64,000 nt of DNA from Paenibacillus sp. HB172176 (GCF_011947265.1 NZ_JAATHD010000005.1:147680-211679); one strand, 5' to 3'; positions 8,222 through 18,902 are shown, counted from the first letter of the stretch. Numbers and translations: made by a program. The notes: a model not told the origin generated them from the letters alone.

Positions 8222-9592
8222 ATGAAAAAACCAGCTCTGCCCATGAAGCTGTCGAGGTTGGGCATGATTCTGCTTGCGAGTCTGATGGCGATGTTGGCTG
8301 GAGTGAACGGCCTCCCGGCTGCATACGCTTCGTTTACGCCGCAAAACTGGACCGTGACGACTTACGATGCTCAGGGGATTGAAACAGAGGGCGGCGTCAC
8401 GCAGAACGGCAGCACAACTACGCTGACTACGAACGGTTGGAATGTGTGGGGAGCAGCCGACGGCTTCACGCTGGTGTCGCAGCCGGTAGAATCGCTGTAT
8501 GGGGAATGCAGCACCGTGACAATTTCGGCAACGCTCAACTCGGTAGACGATATAGAGAATGTGAATGCGGCCGCCGGTTTAATGTTTCGCGGCAGCCAAG
8601 CGGCGGATTCGAAAAACGTGATGCTGCGGATGCAAAACGGCTCTTTATTGCTGACGTACCGAACGGAAGATGGCGGGAGCACGGCCTATAAGCGCGGCGC
8701 TAGCTTGAGCTTCCCCGTCGAAATGAAGCTGGTGCGTCAAGGCAATGCCTTTACCGGTTATTACAAGAAGGATGGCGCTTGGGTATTGTCCAATTACGTC
8801 AACATCGACATGGGGACGACGATAGAGGCGGGAATCGCCGGATATTCCGCAGTCGCAAATCCAATTACTGCCGAATTTCAGGACATTGTTATCGACGGAG
8901 AGAGCAACTACACACCGCCCGATGGCGACTACACGGATACGGAGCCGGTAGCTGCGGATACCTTGCTGCGCGAGAGGTTCGAGGACGGTTCGGTGAGCAA
9001 TGAGCCCGAGGCTGTGAACAATCCGGTATGGCGAGGCGTTACAAGCGCATGCATCAATCAGGATGCGGACGGCAATCGCTCCTGGCAGCGCAACGGGGCG
9101 AACGGATTGGCCTTCGCCGGCGACAAGACGTGGACGGACTACGAAGTGAGCATGGATGTGCAATTCGATCCATCGGGAAGCGGCGGGAATCTCGCCGAAT
9201 TGCTGGTTCGCGCGCGGGATACGAAGCTGTACGGCAACTTCTATTACGCTGTCGGCTGTATGAACGGGACAGAGCTGGTGCTTGAGAAGTCGTTCGCCGG
9301 TTCCGCCAGTACGTTGAAAAAAGTAAGTATAGACAATGTGCTGGACGGCGAGTGGCATACCATCAAGGCCAAGGTTCTGGACAATACAATTGAGGTGTAT
9401 CTGGACGGTCAATTGATGATTCAGGCGACGGACAGCACTCTGCCGAATCTCGTAGGTTCTGTGGGCATCCGCACCGAGGACAGCAAGGTGAAGCTGGACA
9501 ATCTCATTGTGACGAAGCTGGACGATCCGCTCGGCGGCGATTATGACAATGAAGCTGGCGGCGATTTCGATCAGCCCGCTCCGATGGAATGA
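8222..9592 (+). CDS. Secreted protein with two concanavalin-like beta-sandwich modules
   Basis: Exported protein of 456 residues. The signal peptide ends near AAYA, just before SFTPQNWTV. Two modules follow. The first, about residues 40-230, carries [21 protein letters not shown] and [16 protein letters not shown]. The second, about 255-435, carries [23 protein letters not shown] and [23 protein letters not shown]. Both resemble the LamG/DUF1080-type laminarin-like fold that binds or cleaves carbohydrate. The short acidic tail has no anchor. ATG 8222 follows GAAGGGAAGGG. It may be a carbohydrate-binding accessory or a hydrolase of the 3-keto-glycoside type; no catalytic residues can be assigned by eye. 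Its stop overlaps the frame of the next gene, so the two are probably co-translated. Confidence 0.7.
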   Translation: MKKPALPMKLSRLGMILLASLMAMLAGVNGLPAAYASFTPQNWTVTTYDAQGIETEGGVTQNGSTTTLTTNGWNVWGAADGFTLVSQPVESLYGECSTVTISATLNSVDDIENVNAAAGLMFRGSQAADSKNVMLRMQNGSLLLTYRTEDGGSTAYKRGASLSFPVEMKLVRQGNAFTGYYKKDGAWVLSNYVNIDMGTTIEAGIAGYSAVANPITAEFQDIVIDGESNYTPPDGDYTDTEPVAADTLLRERFEDGSVSNEPEAVNNPVWRGVTSACINQDADGNRSWQRNGANGLAFAGDKTWTDYEVSMDVQFDPSGSGGNLAELLVRARDTKLYGNFYYAVGCMNGTELVLEKSFAGSASTLKKVSIDNVLDGEWHTIKAKVLDNTIEVYLDGQLMIQATDSTLPNLVGSVGIRTEDSKVKLDNLIVTKLDDPLGGDYDNEAGGDFDQPAPME

Positions 9593-9612
9593 GGATGAAA
9601 GGGGAGAGGAAG

Positions 9613-12600
9613 ATGACGGGTTTCGGTAAATGGGGTCAGCCGGTGTGGCGATTCATGATATTGCTGCTTATTGTCGCCAGCGCCAATGGTTACGAATTCG
9701 GAACAGCGCCTGCCGCCTATGCGGACACTTCCGCAAGAGATGCATACAGCGTCATTAACGGGGGTTCGGCGGATCAACTCAGCGGCGGGAAGATCAAGGC
9801 GAGCGGCACGTCTCTGACGAGTATTAATGCAGGAGATTGGGCGAAATACGAAGCGGTCGATTTCGGCGCTTCCGGCGCGCTCGATGCCGTGTTCAGCGTA
9901 GCGGTGCCGAATGTTGCTGAAGGCAATTTCATCGAAATTCGCACAGACAGCCCGGCTGGAGCCTTAATCGGCAAATTGCGGTTAATGGGCACGGCCGACA
10001 ATTATAGTCATGCGGAGCAGGAGGCAGCGGCGCTTTCGTCCACGGTCAACGGCGTTCACGATGTATATTTGGTGTTTGTTGCCGACCCGGCCAGCGGCTC
10101 TCTGCAATTCTGCAATTTGCAGTGGTTTCAATTTCATACTTCCTATACGGTTACGGATACGACTGCTCCGGTGACGGAGGCTTCGCTGGACGGACTGTAC
10201 AACGGAGCTTATTATACGTCGGAAGTCACGGTCACTTTATCGGCGCATGACGATTATCGCGGCGTCGCCTCAACTGTATACAGCATTGACGGGGGAACAA
10301 GCTGGCAAGCTTACAGCGATCCTGTCGTGTTCGATGAACAAGGCAGCTACACGCTGGAATACCGCTCGACCGATAATGCCGGCAATGTAGAAACGGCGCA
10401 TAGCTTGACGCTCGAGCTGCAAAATCTCGGTACAAGATCGGCGTTCGCCACCATTGAAGCCGAGACGGCGGATTACTTGTCGGGCAGTAAAATCCGTGTG
10501 CTTAATGAAGCGGTAGGCTCGATCTACGTCGGGGACTATGCGGAATACAAAGGCGTCGACTTCGAAGATGAGGGCGCGAAGGATGTTGTCTTTCGCATAG
10601 CCGTTCCGTATGAAGCGGAAGGAAATCGAATTGATGTGCATTTGGACAGTCCGGACGGTGAACTGATCGGATCGCTGCGCCTTCAACCGACAGCAGCGGA
10701 CTACAGCACGTATGCCGAAGAAGCGGTGACGGTGGAATCGGTCGCCGGGGTGCATGATGTGTATCTGGTATTCGAAGGAACGCAGTACGGACATATCGGC
10801 AATCTCGACTGGCTGATATTCAACAGGACATACAGCCGTACAGATACAACGCCGCCAGTGACGCAGGCCGCTGTAGACGGCAGCTTCAACGGAAGCTACT
10901 ATACCTCCGCGGTGACGGTAACGCTCTCGGTATACGATGATTATCGAGGCGTGCAGGGAACGGAATACAGTCTGGACGACGGAGCAACCTGGCATTCGTA
11001 CAGTGAGCCTCTGTCCTTCCGCCAAGAAGGAAGCTACGCGCTGCAATACCGTTCGACGGATCAAGCGGGCAACGTAGAGGCAACGCATCAGCTTGCGTTC
11101 GAGCTGGGAGACTTGCCGCTGCCGACCTTCTTCTGGACCTCTTCGGAGATGCAGCCTGGCGAGATTGCGATGTTGATTGGCGAGCATTTGGACACGGTGA
11201 CGGCGATTAAGCTATACCGCTTGCCGGACAGCTTGGCCAATCCACAGGCGCCTGCCTATATCCTGCATCCGCAGCCCGATGAGCTGACGGATGCCGACGA
11301 CAATCCGCGCGTGACCGCAGCGCAGTGGGATGAAGAAGAGGCTGTCTCAATCACGCCGCTGCAGCAGTCGGATCAATCGCTGAAATTCCTGATTCCGTCA
11401 GGAGAGGAAGGGGGCGTCTATGCGATAAAGCCGGTGATGCCGGGCAGGGAAACGGACGTCGTGTATTTGAATGCGCCGGATATCGTTTGGGCTCAGGGCG
11501 ATCAAGGTACGTTCGGAAGCCCGGGCGGCTGGGTCCGTCTTACGGGGCATAATCTGGATGACGGAGCCGCAAAGCCGCAGATTGCTTTGGAATCGGCAAG
11601 CACCGGGCAGGTGCTTGCGCTTGACGAAGCTGCGATTCGGATGATCGACGCTTACTCTGTCGAGGCCGATCTGCCTGGCAATTTGCCCCCAGGCGACTAC
11701 AAGGTGTATGTGCATAACGGCAAGGGCGGGGCGACTGCGTGGAGCAAGGGCGCAACGCTTGCCATAGGGCAGAAGCCGGATTGGCCGCAGACGGAATTTA
11801 ACGTGAAGGATTACGGCGCCAAGGGAGACGGCATCGCCGACGATACAGCGGCTGTACGCAAAGCGCTGCGGGCAGCGGGAGCAGCGGGAGGCGGCGTCGT
11901 TATGTTCCCAAGCGGACGCTATCACCTCACCAACACGATCGAGATTCCGACTCATACGACGGTTCGCGGAGCGTCGCAGGCATTAACCCAAGTGTTCTGG
12001 TCGCCGTATCGCTGGGATGCGGGCGAGTTGCCCGAGTCGCTTGTGAAGGGAACGCATGATTTTGCGATTGAGGACATTAGTCTGAAAGCGACGAGAGTCG
12101 GCAATTTCATTGTAGGCGATACGGATACGGGGGATGCCGGCAATGTGTTTATCCGCCGGGTTCGCATCATCGCCGACCCATTCGCCGGTCATCTCATCGA
12201 AAATACGGAGCAAGCTATCGATCACGAGATATGGACCCGGCTGAATGGCCGAATGGATGTGCTGAAGCTCGGCGGCAGGAATATCCAGGTGGTGGACAGT
12301 GTGCTGTACGGTCCCAATCGCTCTCTCGTATTGGTTAATCCCGAAGGGGCATTGGTGCGCGGGAACACCATTTATAACGGAGAATACGGCTGGTATTCGA
12401 TTAGCGGTCCCGATGGTCTGCTGTTCGAGGATAACATCATTACAAGTGCGGATTTGACGGCAACGGGCGGCGGCATCAGCAAGCCGATTGATCATTTTAC
12501 GCAAAATGTGTATTTCGGTCGGAATTCCTTCAAAAATACGGTCGGCAATGACCGTGAGGCGATGACCAACGACGGCGGCAGCGGCGCTTATATCGGTCCG

Positions 12601-13671
12601 GTCGGAGCTGTCGAAGGGACTACGCTGACACTACCCGACGGCGGCGCGGCTGCTACATGGACCGCGCATTCCTGGGGCGGAGGCGGAGGGGTATTCATTC
12701 TCTCCGGTACGGGCGCCGGTCAAATGCGCGCCATCGTCGACCATACCAAGGATGTGATTGAATTGGACAGTCCGTTCAAGGTTGCGCCCGACGAGACTTC
12801 GACTCTCTCTATTACATCGCTGCAGCGGGACGGCTTCTATATTGACAACAGCTTCGACAATAACGGAGCGTTCCAGTTCTATGGCGAGGCCGTCAATATG
12901 ACGGTTGCCGGCAACAACTTCAAGCAAGCCAAGGGCTTCGAGGCTTGGGGACGGCTTGTATACGGCGGCAACCAGCCGGATTGGTACATTGATGTGACGG
13001 GCAATACCATTGAGGACGGAAATTATATGCATATGTACGGGGTAAACGATCAGTGGTCCGGCAACTCCGCGATTCGCATTACGAGTCAGGGCAATTATAC
13101 GCTGCAGATCGGGGCGATGGTCAGGAATAATAGTTTGAAGGAAAACAGCATCATCAAGATCACCGGCGGCTCGCCGGCCGGCAGTCTGCGCGACGCGGTC
13201 GTAAGCGGGAATACGTTCACGGATTCGCAGAACGGTATTACAGTGAGCGGCGGCGTAACCGGCGTGATCCTCTATGACAACTCGTTTACCCGGGTGGAGA
13301 ATGAGTTGAACATCTCTGCGGCGCTGATTGACAGCGGCAAGGTTATGCTGCTGGAGAATGATGGCGCCGGAACGGAGCCGCCCGAGACGGAACCACTGCA
13401 AACTGTTGCGGCTATGGGGCAAGCGGTGGACGAATGGGCTGCGGTCGACGATATCCATGAAGCGATCGCGGCTAATCTAAGCGTTCGATTGAGCATGATT
13501 CAGGCTTGTCTTGATCAGGACGATCAGACTGCAGCCTTAGCGTACATGGCTGATCTGTTAACCTACATTCAAGCTCCGTCCGTTCAACTGGCCGGATTGA
13601 TTTCGGAGGCGGCGACAGATGCGCTTGCGCAGGCTGCAAGTGCTTTGATCCTGCTGTGGGGCGGAGAATGA
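9613..13671 (+). CDS. Large secreted CBM6 / beta-helix polysaccharide-active protein
   Basis: Exported protein of 1352 residues; the signal peptide ends near AAYA at residue 37. Modules in order: CBM6-like copy 1 (about 43-178), Ig-like OmpL47-type repeat 1 (182-275), CBM6-like copy 2 (278-405), Ig-like repeat 2 (410-500), an IPT/TIG-like stretch (505-715), and a right-handed beta-helix of the pectate-lyase superfamily (about 725-1240) starting [22 protein letters not shown]-terminal ~90-residue helical module resembles FIMAH. ATG 9613 follows AGGGGAGAGGAAG; ATG 9589 in the same frame overlaps the upstream stop but has no ribosome site. It probably binds and depolymerises an extracellular polysaccharide whose fragments are imported by the upstream transporter. 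Lyase versus hydrolase cannot be told. Confidence 0.82.
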   Translation: MTGFGKWGQPVWRFMILLLIVASANGYEFGTAPAAYADTSARDAYSVINGGSADQLSGGKIKASGTSLTSINAGDWAKYEAVDFGASGALDAVFSVAVPNVAEGNFIEIRTDSPAGALIGKLRLMGTADNYSHAEQEAAALSSTVNGVHDVYLVFVADPASGSLQFCNLQWFQFHTSYTVTDTTAPVTEASLDGLYNGAYYTSEVTVTLSAHDDYRGVASTVYSIDGGTSWQAYSDPVVFDEQGSYTLEYRSTDNAGNVETAHSLTLELQNLGTRSAFATIEAETADYLSGSKIRVLNEAVGSIYVGDYAEYKGVDFEDEGAKDVVFRIAVPYEAEGNRIDVHLDSPDGELIGSLRLQPTAADYSTYAEEAVTVESVAGVHDVYLVFEGTQYGHIGNLDWLIFNRTYSRTDTTPPVTQAAVDGSFNGSYYTSAVTVTLSVYDDYRGVQGTEYSLDDGATWHSYSEPLSFRQEGSYALQYRSTDQAGNVEATHQLAFELGDLPLPTFFWTSSEMQPGEIAMLIGEHLDTVTAIKLYRLPDSLANPQAPAYILHPQPDELTDADDNPRVTAAQWDEEEAVSITPLQQSDQSLKFLIPSGEEGGVYAIKPVMPGRETDVVYLNAPDIVWAQGDQGTFGSPGGWVRLTGHNLDDGAAKPQIALESASTGQVLALDEAAIRMIDAYSVEADLPGNLPPGDYKVYVHNGKGGATAWSKGATLAIGQKPDWPQTEFNVKDYGAKGDGIADDTAAVRKALRAAGAAGGGVVMFPSGRYHLTNTIEIPTHTTVRGASQALTQVFWSPYRWDAGELPESLVKGTHDFAIEDISLKATRVGNFIVGDTDTGDAGNVFIRRVRIIADPFAGHLIENTEQAIDHEIWTRLNGRMDVLKLGGRNIQVVDSVLYGPNRSLVLVNPEGALVRGNTIYNGEYGWYSISGPDGLLFEDNIITSADLTATGGGISKPIDHFTQNVYFGRNSFKNTVGNDREAMTNDGGSGAYIGPVGAVEGTTLTLPDGGAAATWTAHSWGGGGGVFILSGTGAGQMRAIVDHTKDVIELDSPFKVAPDETSTLSITSLQRDGFYIDNSFDNNGAFQFYGEAVNMTVAGNNFKQAKGFEAWGRLVYGGNQPDWYIDVTGNTIEDGNYMHMYGVNDQWSGNSAIRITSQGNYTLQIGAMVRNNSLKENSIIKITGGSPAGSLRDAVVSGNTFTDSQNGITVSGGVTGVILYDNSFTRVENELNISAALIDSGKVMLLENDGAGTEPPETEPLQTVAAMGQAVDEWAAVDDIHEAIAANLSVRLSMIQACLDQDDQTAALAYMADLLTYIQAPSVQLAGLISEAATDALAQAASALILLWGGE

Positions 13672-13733
13672 GAGTGAGAGATAGATTGAGAGTCAGGTTG
13701 AGAGACAGCTTGAGAGACAGGAAGCAGGGACAG
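13671..13733 (+). repeat. Short imperfect TTGAGAG tandem repeat
   Basis: The gap after the beta-helix gene contains repeats of TGAGAG and TTGAGAGACAG separated by a few bases. It is low-complexity purine-rich sequence with no open frame or terminator shape. Probably replication-slippage sequence. Confidence 0.5.
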
Positions 13734-13776
13734 GGTGCGACTAATCATTGAGCAAGAAACCGGGAGGATCTGACAC

Positions 13777-15726
13777 TTGAATATACATGGAAACATTTCT
13801 TTTCCAGCGCCGCCGCTATGGGCGGTGCTGGAACGCAAGCTGATCGATTTGATGAACGATGCCATTGAACCGCTGATGGAGCGATACGTGCGCGAGGATG
13901 GTACGATCCTCTGGCCGACAACTGAGGATCATACCGGCATCGACGCGCTGGACGACGCTTACGAAAGCTTCCATAACTGGCCGTTATTCTACGCGCTTGG
14001 CGGTCATGAGAAGTTTAAGAGGATCTCGTTCCGAGAGTTCGACGCCATTACGAAGCAATTCGCCGGCTATGACACCGGCTTCGGCCATGCGATGGTCGTG
14101 AAGGAATATGAGCAGGGATATGACTGGTTTCATCAAGGAGAAGGGTACTTGTTCTTCTACATGCTTGGGCTCGCCGATCCGAACGATGAGGCAACACGCG
14201 AGCGGGCTGTACGGTTCGCCGGCTTCTATAATAACGAGGATCCGGACGCTCCTAATTTCGATGCAGAGCTGAAGCTGATTCGCGCGCCGCATCCCGGCAG
14301 CATGGGACCGCGTTATGACAATTTCGATACGTATATTCCTTGGGGCTATAAGCGCTGGAAGCAGTTCTATGGACTTCCCTTCCAGGATGTGCCTGGATTT
14401 ACGAAGGTTCAGGATGCCCATGACGAGCAGCTTGCTGTGCGGATGGGCGAGACGATGAAGGAGCGGATGTCTCGGGGCGATGCGGTGGTTAATCTCGCGG
14501 CGACCAGTATGATGACGAATGCTTATTTGTACACCGGCGAGGAGAAATATCGCATCTGGGTGAGAGAGTATGTCGAGGCCTGGATGAAGCGAGCGGCAGG
14601 CAACGACGGCATCGTGCCGGACAATGTCGGGCTGACAGGCGAGATCGGCGAGTACATGAATGGCAAGTGGTACGGCAGCTACTACGGATGGACATGGCCG
14701 CATGGCTGGCTGTGCGTCGGCAATGCCGTCACGATTGCGTCCGAGAATTTGACGCTGCTGGAGGGAAATCCGAATTATATGGACTTTCTGCGATCCCAGA
14801 TTGATATGCTGGCGGAGCAAGCGATTGAGATGGACGGCACGCTCCACGCTCCGTACAAGCACGGAGATCCGGGGAATTACACGTACATGCTTTGGGATAA
14901 GGATGTGCTCGTTCAGGATCGGGGAGCAGGCGAAGATCAGATTCGACGAAGCGAAGGACAGCAGGAGGATACGCTGTTGTGGAAGGACGGCTGGTTCGAG
15001 TTCCGGCCGCTGGGCGCAATGGAGCTTGCGCATCTGTGCATGATGACAATGGAGAAGCAGGATTTCGAGCGGGCCAAGCGATTGCGAAACAACCATACCG
15101 ACGAATGGCATCGTATAGTGGAGATTCCGGCGAAAGATCAAGGCGGGCACGAGGCTCCTTGGCTGGCTTATCAGCAAGGTGAATTCGAGCAATATCCCGA
15201 GCGGCTGCTGATGTACAATCTGGAGCAGGTCTATGGGAGGCTGGCCTATATGCGGGAGGACACGCAGGATCCGGCAACCTACACGGACGGTTACTTGCAG
15301 CGGCGTAATCCCGTTACGGTCGAAGGCTTGGTGCAGCTGACGATGGGCGGTCCGCTGCCGGTCTATAACGGCGGCATGCTGATGGTCAGGGTACGGTACT
15401 TCGATAAGCAGCAGAAGCGTCCGGGCCTGCCCAAGGATGTCGGCGCATTGATTGGCAAGATGAAGGATGACGGCCTTGAGCTCCAATTGGCTAATTTGAG
15501 TGCAACCGAAACGCGCGAAATGATCATTGGAGCCGGCGCGTACGGCGAGCATCAGTTCACAACGGTTGCGTATGAGCGCATGGAAGACGGCGAACTGAAG
15601 CGGATCGAAGCTTCAGTCGATCGCCCGCATCTAACCGTTCGATTGGAGCCTGGCGCACTAGTGAAGCTTGAACTGGGCATGCGCAGATTTGCGAATCAAC
15701 CGTCTTACGCTTTCCCGGAGATGTGA
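13777..15726 (+). CDS. Uncharacterised protein, possibly alpha/alpha-toroid glycosidase-like
   Basis: Cytoplasmic-looking protein of 649 residues with no signal peptide. The TTG start at 13777 lies 8 bp after GGGAGGA. I do not recognise a named family with certainty. The text is rich in aromatic and acidic helix-like segments (DDAYESFHNWPLFYALGG, YDWFHQGEGYLFFYML, GLTGEIGEYMNGKWYGSYYG, WTWPHGWLCVGNAV), the pattern of six-hairpin or alpha/alpha-toroid glycosidases and lyases, and a beta-sandwich-like tail follows from about residue 545. Paired acidic and His residues (Asp-Trp-Phe-His near residue 115, His in WPHGW) are candidate active-site positions. Its place between a secreted polysaccharide-active protein and sugar-type oxidoreductases supports a role in degrading the imported oligosaccharide. 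Function is inference only. Confidence 0.6.
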   Translation: MNIHGNISFPAPPLWAVLERKLIDLMNDAIEPLMERYVREDGTILWPTTEDHTGIDALDDAYESFHNWPLFYALGGHEKFKRISFREFDAITKQFAGYDTGFGHAMVVKEYEQGYDWFHQGEGYLFFYMLGLADPNDEATRERAVRFAGFYNNEDPDAPNFDAELKLIRAPHPGSMGPRYDNFDTYIPWGYKRWKQFYGLPFQDVPGFTKVQDAHDEQLAVRMGETMKERMSRGDAVVNLAATSMMTNAYLYTGEEKYRIWVREYVEAWMKRAAGNDGIVPDNVGLTGEIGEYMNGKWYGSYYGWTWPHGWLCVGNAVTIASENLTLLEGNPNYMDFLRSQIDMLAEQAIEMDGTLHAPYKHGDPGNYTYMLWDKDVLVQDRGAGEDQIRRSEGQQEDTLLWKDGWFEFRPLGAMELAHLCMMTMEKQDFERAKRLRNNHTDEWHRIVEIPAKDQGGHEAPWLAYQQGEFEQYPERLLMYNLEQVYGRLAYMREDTQDPATYTDGYLQRRNPVTVEGLVQLTMGGPLPVYNGGMLMVRVRYFDKQQKRPGLPKDVGALIGKMKDDGLELQLANLSATETREMIIGAGAYGEHQFTTVAYERMEDGELKRIEASVDRPHLTVRLEPGALVKLELGMRRFANQPSYAFPEM

Positions 15727-15834
15727 CAGGGAGACAAAAAGGCTGGCCGGTTGGCTAGGGTAGGGATCAACAATGGGGAAGAACGGAAGCATTGTGGAAG
15801 AACGGAAACTTCAGTCATTCAGGAGGGGCAAGCG

Positions 15835-17037
15835 TTGAAGATAGAAATCAGTAAGGAAGGGAATCAGGCTTCGGAAAACCTGATATTGGAAGAGTCGCGA
15901 TCAGAAGAGCCGACTTCGAAAGAGGCGAACTTGGAAAACCTGACATCTGAGGAGCCGCTGTTAAAGGTGCTGTGTCTGGGAATCAGCGGAGGGAAGCTGT
16001 GGGCGGAGCGCACCGACGCTAGGGTGGCAGGCTTGGTCGATCTGTACGGGGAGTCAGCGTCAGCGGAGCAAAAGGTTCGCGAAGGCGAACGGGAAGTTGG
16101 ATCGGGGATTGCGAAGGAGTCTGAATCGAGCGCAGACAACATCGGGGCTCTCGCGTTGTTCGCCGATGTGAGCGCAGCGCTCAAGGCGGTTCAGCCCGAT
16201 TTGGTTTATATGACGATTCCGCCTTGGGCCAAGACGGATATGACGGCTGTACGCGAGACGATTGAAGCGGGATACGATCTGTATCTGGATAAGCTGCGGC
16301 CGGGAGATTGGCGGGAAGCCCATACGCTGCTGCAATGGGCGGAGCAGAGCGGCAGGCAAATCGGAATCGGCGAGGCGTATCGGTTCGACGGCCGCATCGC
16401 GCGCGTGAAGCAATTGATTGCCGAGGGAGGGCTGGGCAGGCTGGCAACCGTTGTCTGGCAATGCTATCGTACACCAATCAACGCCTTCTGGATGAAGGAC
16501 TTCCATCATGTCATGCTCGAGGATCTGTCCTATCATCACTTTGGCGTGATGCATTATCTATTTGGATTGGAGCAGTTGGGTCGACTGTATGCGCAGTCTG
16601 TTCGGGCGGAATGGGCGCCCGAGCAGCCGCCTTGCGTCGTCTCCATTCAAGCGGGAGGCGATGAAGGCGGAAGCGACGGCGGCATGCTGCTCCAGTACTA
16701 TGCAACCTGGGCTGCAAAGGGAAGAAGCGGTTCATTGCTGGGACACTTCCGGATAGAAGGCAGCGAAGGGATGATTGATTTTACAGACGATGGAATCATC
16801 TATGTGGATCAAGCAGGGGCAGTAACGGAATTGCAGCCGCTTGCGCCGTCCCCCTATGAACTGCGCAACGGAATTATAAACGAATATGTATGCGCCGTCA
16901 GAGAGAATCGAATGACAACGCTGGATATTCGCAAGGTTCATCCTTATCTTCAATTCATTCGCGCCGCGCTTGACTCAGTTGAACGGCAGCAAGCGGTAAC
17001 GATAGCGGATTCACAATTAGGAATGGAAGGGAGATGA
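15835..17037 (+). CDS. Gfo/Idh/MocA-like oxidoreductase with atypical N-terminus
   Basis: About 400 residues. The C-terminal two-thirds is recognisable as Gfo/Idh/MocA: PDLVYMTIPPWAKTDM, an altered Lys motif LYLDKLRPGDW where family members have EKP, IGEAYRFDGRI, and FHHVMLEDLSYHHFGVMHY near the substrate site. The N-terminus is unusual: about 40 acidic Ser/Glu-rich residues of degenerate repeats precede the first Rossmann strand. That strand reads VLCLGISGGKLWA, without the GxGxxG dinucleotide motif, and a second acidic insert follows near residue 80. TTG 15835 is chosen because AGGAGGGG ends 6 bp before it; an upstream TTG at 15751 lacks a site. It may have lost or altered NAD(P) binding. 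The next gene overlaps as ATGA, so the two are coupled. Confidence 0.72.
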   Translation: MKIEISKEGNQASENLILEESRSEEPTSKEANLENLTSEEPLLKVLCLGISGGKLWAERTDARVAGLVDLYGESASAEQKVREGEREVGSGIAKESESSADNIGALALFADVSAALKAVQPDLVYMTIPPWAKTDMTAVRETIEAGYDLYLDKLRPGDWREAHTLLQWAEQSGRQIGIGEAYRFDGRIARVKQLIAEGGLGRLATVVWQCYRTPINAFWMKDFHHVMLEDLSYHHFGVMHYLFGLEQLGRLYAQSVRAEWAPEQPPCVVSIQAGGDEGGSDGGMLLQYYATWAAKGRSGSLLGHFRIEGSEGMIDFTDDGIIYVDQAGAVTELQPLAPSPYELRNGIINEYVCAVRENRMTTLDIRKVHPYLQFIRAALDSVERQQAVTIADSQLGMEGR

Positions 17038-18023
17038 CGGACATCGAGCATAGGGGAGCAAAGCAGGAACGTCCGTCCAATGACTTCAAACAGACCGTAC
17101 GTCAATATAGGCTGCAAACGCCGGAGGGGACAATTCCCTACGGCGTAGGCTGCGCCTGGGTTCGCAGCTATGCGGATAAGCGCGGCCTGCGAGAGGGAGT
17201 TGCCGCTCTGCAAGGCGCATACAGCAGCGGCGCGCGTTATTTTGATACCTCCGAGGCGTATGGGGAAAGCGAGCAAGTGGTCGGCGAATTCGTTCGAACC
17301 ATTCCAAGGCAGACGATCTTTCTGGCAACGAAATCGAGACTGCCCGATTTGAAGCCGGCGGAGGCTGCGGCGCATATTCGCCTTCAATTGGAGAGAAGCA
17401 TAAGGCATCTGCAGACGGACTATCTGGACTTGTTCCAACTGCATGATGCTGCATCATGCTATGAAGCGGATGGCGTGTGGCCGGAGGTGCTGGATGTTCT
17501 GACGGATGCGCGCAAGCGGGGACTCATTCGTTATTTCGGCATGGCGATTCGCTCGCATGGCATGCTGGAGATGGCGATTCGGCACGGCGCCTACGCTTCG
17601 ATCCTGACGTACGGCGATTTCACGCCGGTCAATCAGAGCGCGGGTCCGCTGATTCGCATGGCAGCGGACGCCGAAGTGGGCGCGGTCAATGGAAGCCCGC
17701 TCGGCAACGCTTGGCTGAACGGCCGCGATCCGCGGCAGCGTGATCCGGGGCGCGACTCCAAACAAATCAGAATGCAGCGCGAAGCAATCGCTTTTTATGA
17801 TTTTTGCCAGAGTCAGGGGGTTCCCGTGCTGGCGGCGGTGCTGCAATACCCGCTGCGTAACCGGGATATCGATATGAATCTGACCGGTCCCGCCTCGGCG
17901 GCGCAGTGGCAAGAATCGATGGAGGCGCTGCGAATCAAGCTCCCGGCCTCGTTCTGGACGGATTGGAGCAGCCTTGGACGGCATTGGGCGGCGATGACGA
18001 AGCATACGGATGGCGAAGACTGA
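17034..18023 (+). CDS. Aldo/keto reductase
   Basis: Soluble NAD(P)-dependent reductase of 329 residues in the TIM-barrel AKR family. The catalytic set is visible: Asp and Tyr in YFDTSEAYGESE, Lys in FLATKSRLP, and His in LFQLHDA. The start overlaps the preceding stop in an ATGA quartet, indicating translational coupling with the Gfo/Idh/MocA-like gene. Such pairs occur in pathways that oxidise and reduce deoxy- or keto-sugars, such as fucose or galactose oxidation. The C-terminal cofactor-binding segment looks shorter than in typical members. The precise substrate is not readable. Confidence 0.85.
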   Translation: MTDIEHRGAKQERPSNDFKQTVRQYRLQTPEGTIPYGVGCAWVRSYADKRGLREGVAALQGAYSSGARYFDTSEAYGESEQVVGEFVRTIPRQTIFLATKSRLPDLKPAEAAAHIRLQLERSIRHLQTDYLDLFQLHDAASCYEADGVWPEVLDVLTDARKRGLIRYFGMAIRSHGMLEMAIRHGAYASILTYGDFTPVNQSAGPLIRMAADAEVGAVNGSPLGNAWLNGRDPRQRDPGRDSKQIRMQREAIAFYDFCQSQGVPVLAAVLQYPLRNRDIDMNLTGPASAAQWQESMEALRIKLPASFWTDWSSLGRHWAAMTKHTDGED

Positions 18024-18103
18024 AGCGCAACGCGGAGCTTGATTCGTATAACGATGTGCTGTGCTTGCGCTTAGGAGGATTGACGGGTACAGCAATGGAT
18101 TCC

Positions 18104-18131
18104 AGGGGGGCTTTCGAGCTCCTCTTTTTTT
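18104..18131 (+). terminator. Terminator closing the carbohydrate locus
   Basis: A nine-pair stem with two G-T pairs (18104-18112 against 18117-18125) closes a TTCG tetraloop and is followed by a T-run. It ends the plus-strand run that began with the two-component genes. Confidence 0.8.
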
Positions 18132-18170
18132 ATTGTCTATCCGGCATTGCTTTGGATTAATGTATGCAAC

Positions 18171-18420
18171 TCTCAAGGTAGCGCAGGAAGAAACCGGGCA
18201 GAACCTAACGAAAACGCATAGCGTTAATCTCATCCAACCGTCTGTTGTGTATTTCTAACGAATCCTAACGTTATTGCATCGCAGAAAGCAGTTTATTCAC
18301 TAATATAGCAGCAAATAAGCATATAGATATTCGTTAGAGTTCCAATCATGCAGAAAATAGGCATATAACGATATGAGGATTCGTTAGAGATTCAGAATGT
18401 GAAGTCTGAGCTAACGGAAT
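18171..18420. repeat. Intergenic region with CGTTAG repeats
   Basis: No gene fits between the terminator and the next start. The stretch holds several copies of CTAACG/CGTTAG. A perfect 13-bp inverted repeat joins TCTAACGAATCCT (18254-18266) and AGGATTCGTTAGA (18376-18388), and a loose direct repeat centres on ATTCGTTAGAG near 18330 and 18380. It resembles the kind of element at 39232-39414, but with a different unit. Confidence 0.55.
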
Positions 18421-18470
18421 ACCCATGTTATTGTATACAAACGGTGATACCGAATTTTTTGGATGAATGA

Positions 18471-18887
18471 TTGACAAAGCCATTAATACAAGCTAATCTT
18501 TTGATTCCATTCTTAATGTTTCAAGACGGCAAGGCGGAAGAAGCGATGAACTTCTACACTTCGCTCATCGAGGATTCCGAAATCACAAGCATTATCCGGT
18601 ATGGAGCGAATGAAGCCGGGAATGAAGGGACAGTGATGCAGGCTACTTTTCATTTGAAAGGACAAGAATTCATGTGCATCGACAGTCATGTCAAACATCA
18701 ATTTACCTTCACACCATCATTCTCTATCTATGTCGCTTGTCAAACGGAGGAAGAAATCGGTGAGCTCTACGAGAAGCTTTTGGAGGACAGACAAGCTTTG
18801 ATGCCACTGGGTAATTATGGGTTTAGCAGAAAGTTTGGATGGTTGAATGACCGCTATGGAGTTTCATGGCAGCTTAATCTGATTTAA
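18471..18887 (+). CDS. VOC-fold protein, PhnB-like
   Basis: Small soluble protein of 138 residues in the vicinal-oxygen-chelate/glyoxalase-like superfamily, PhnB branch. Typical text is IPFLMFQDGKAEEAMNFYTSLIEDSEI at the start, GQEFMCIDSHVKHQFTFTPSFSIYV in the middle and GFSRKFGWLNDRYGVSWQLN at the end. Members of this branch are mostly uncharacterised and often annotated from 3-demethylubiquinone methyltransferase similarity, which should not be taken as function. The start is TTG with a weak site (GGATG) about 8 bp upstream; no better start exists. It stands alone, with its own terminator overlapping the end of the convergent AraC gene. Confidence 0.8.
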   Translation: MTKPLIQANLLIPFLMFQDGKAEEAMNFYTSLIEDSEITSIIRYGANEAGNEGTVMQATFHLKGQEFMCIDSHVKHQFTFTPSFSIYVACQTEEEIGELYEKLLEDRQALMPLGNYGFSRKFGWLNDRYGVSWQLNLI

Positions 18888-18902
18888 ATAATGGTTGTTT
18901 AG

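Noticed and set aside
13984..15552. A 522-codon open frame on the minus strand
   Set aside because: Antisense shadow of the 649-residue protein; no domain, no upstream site.
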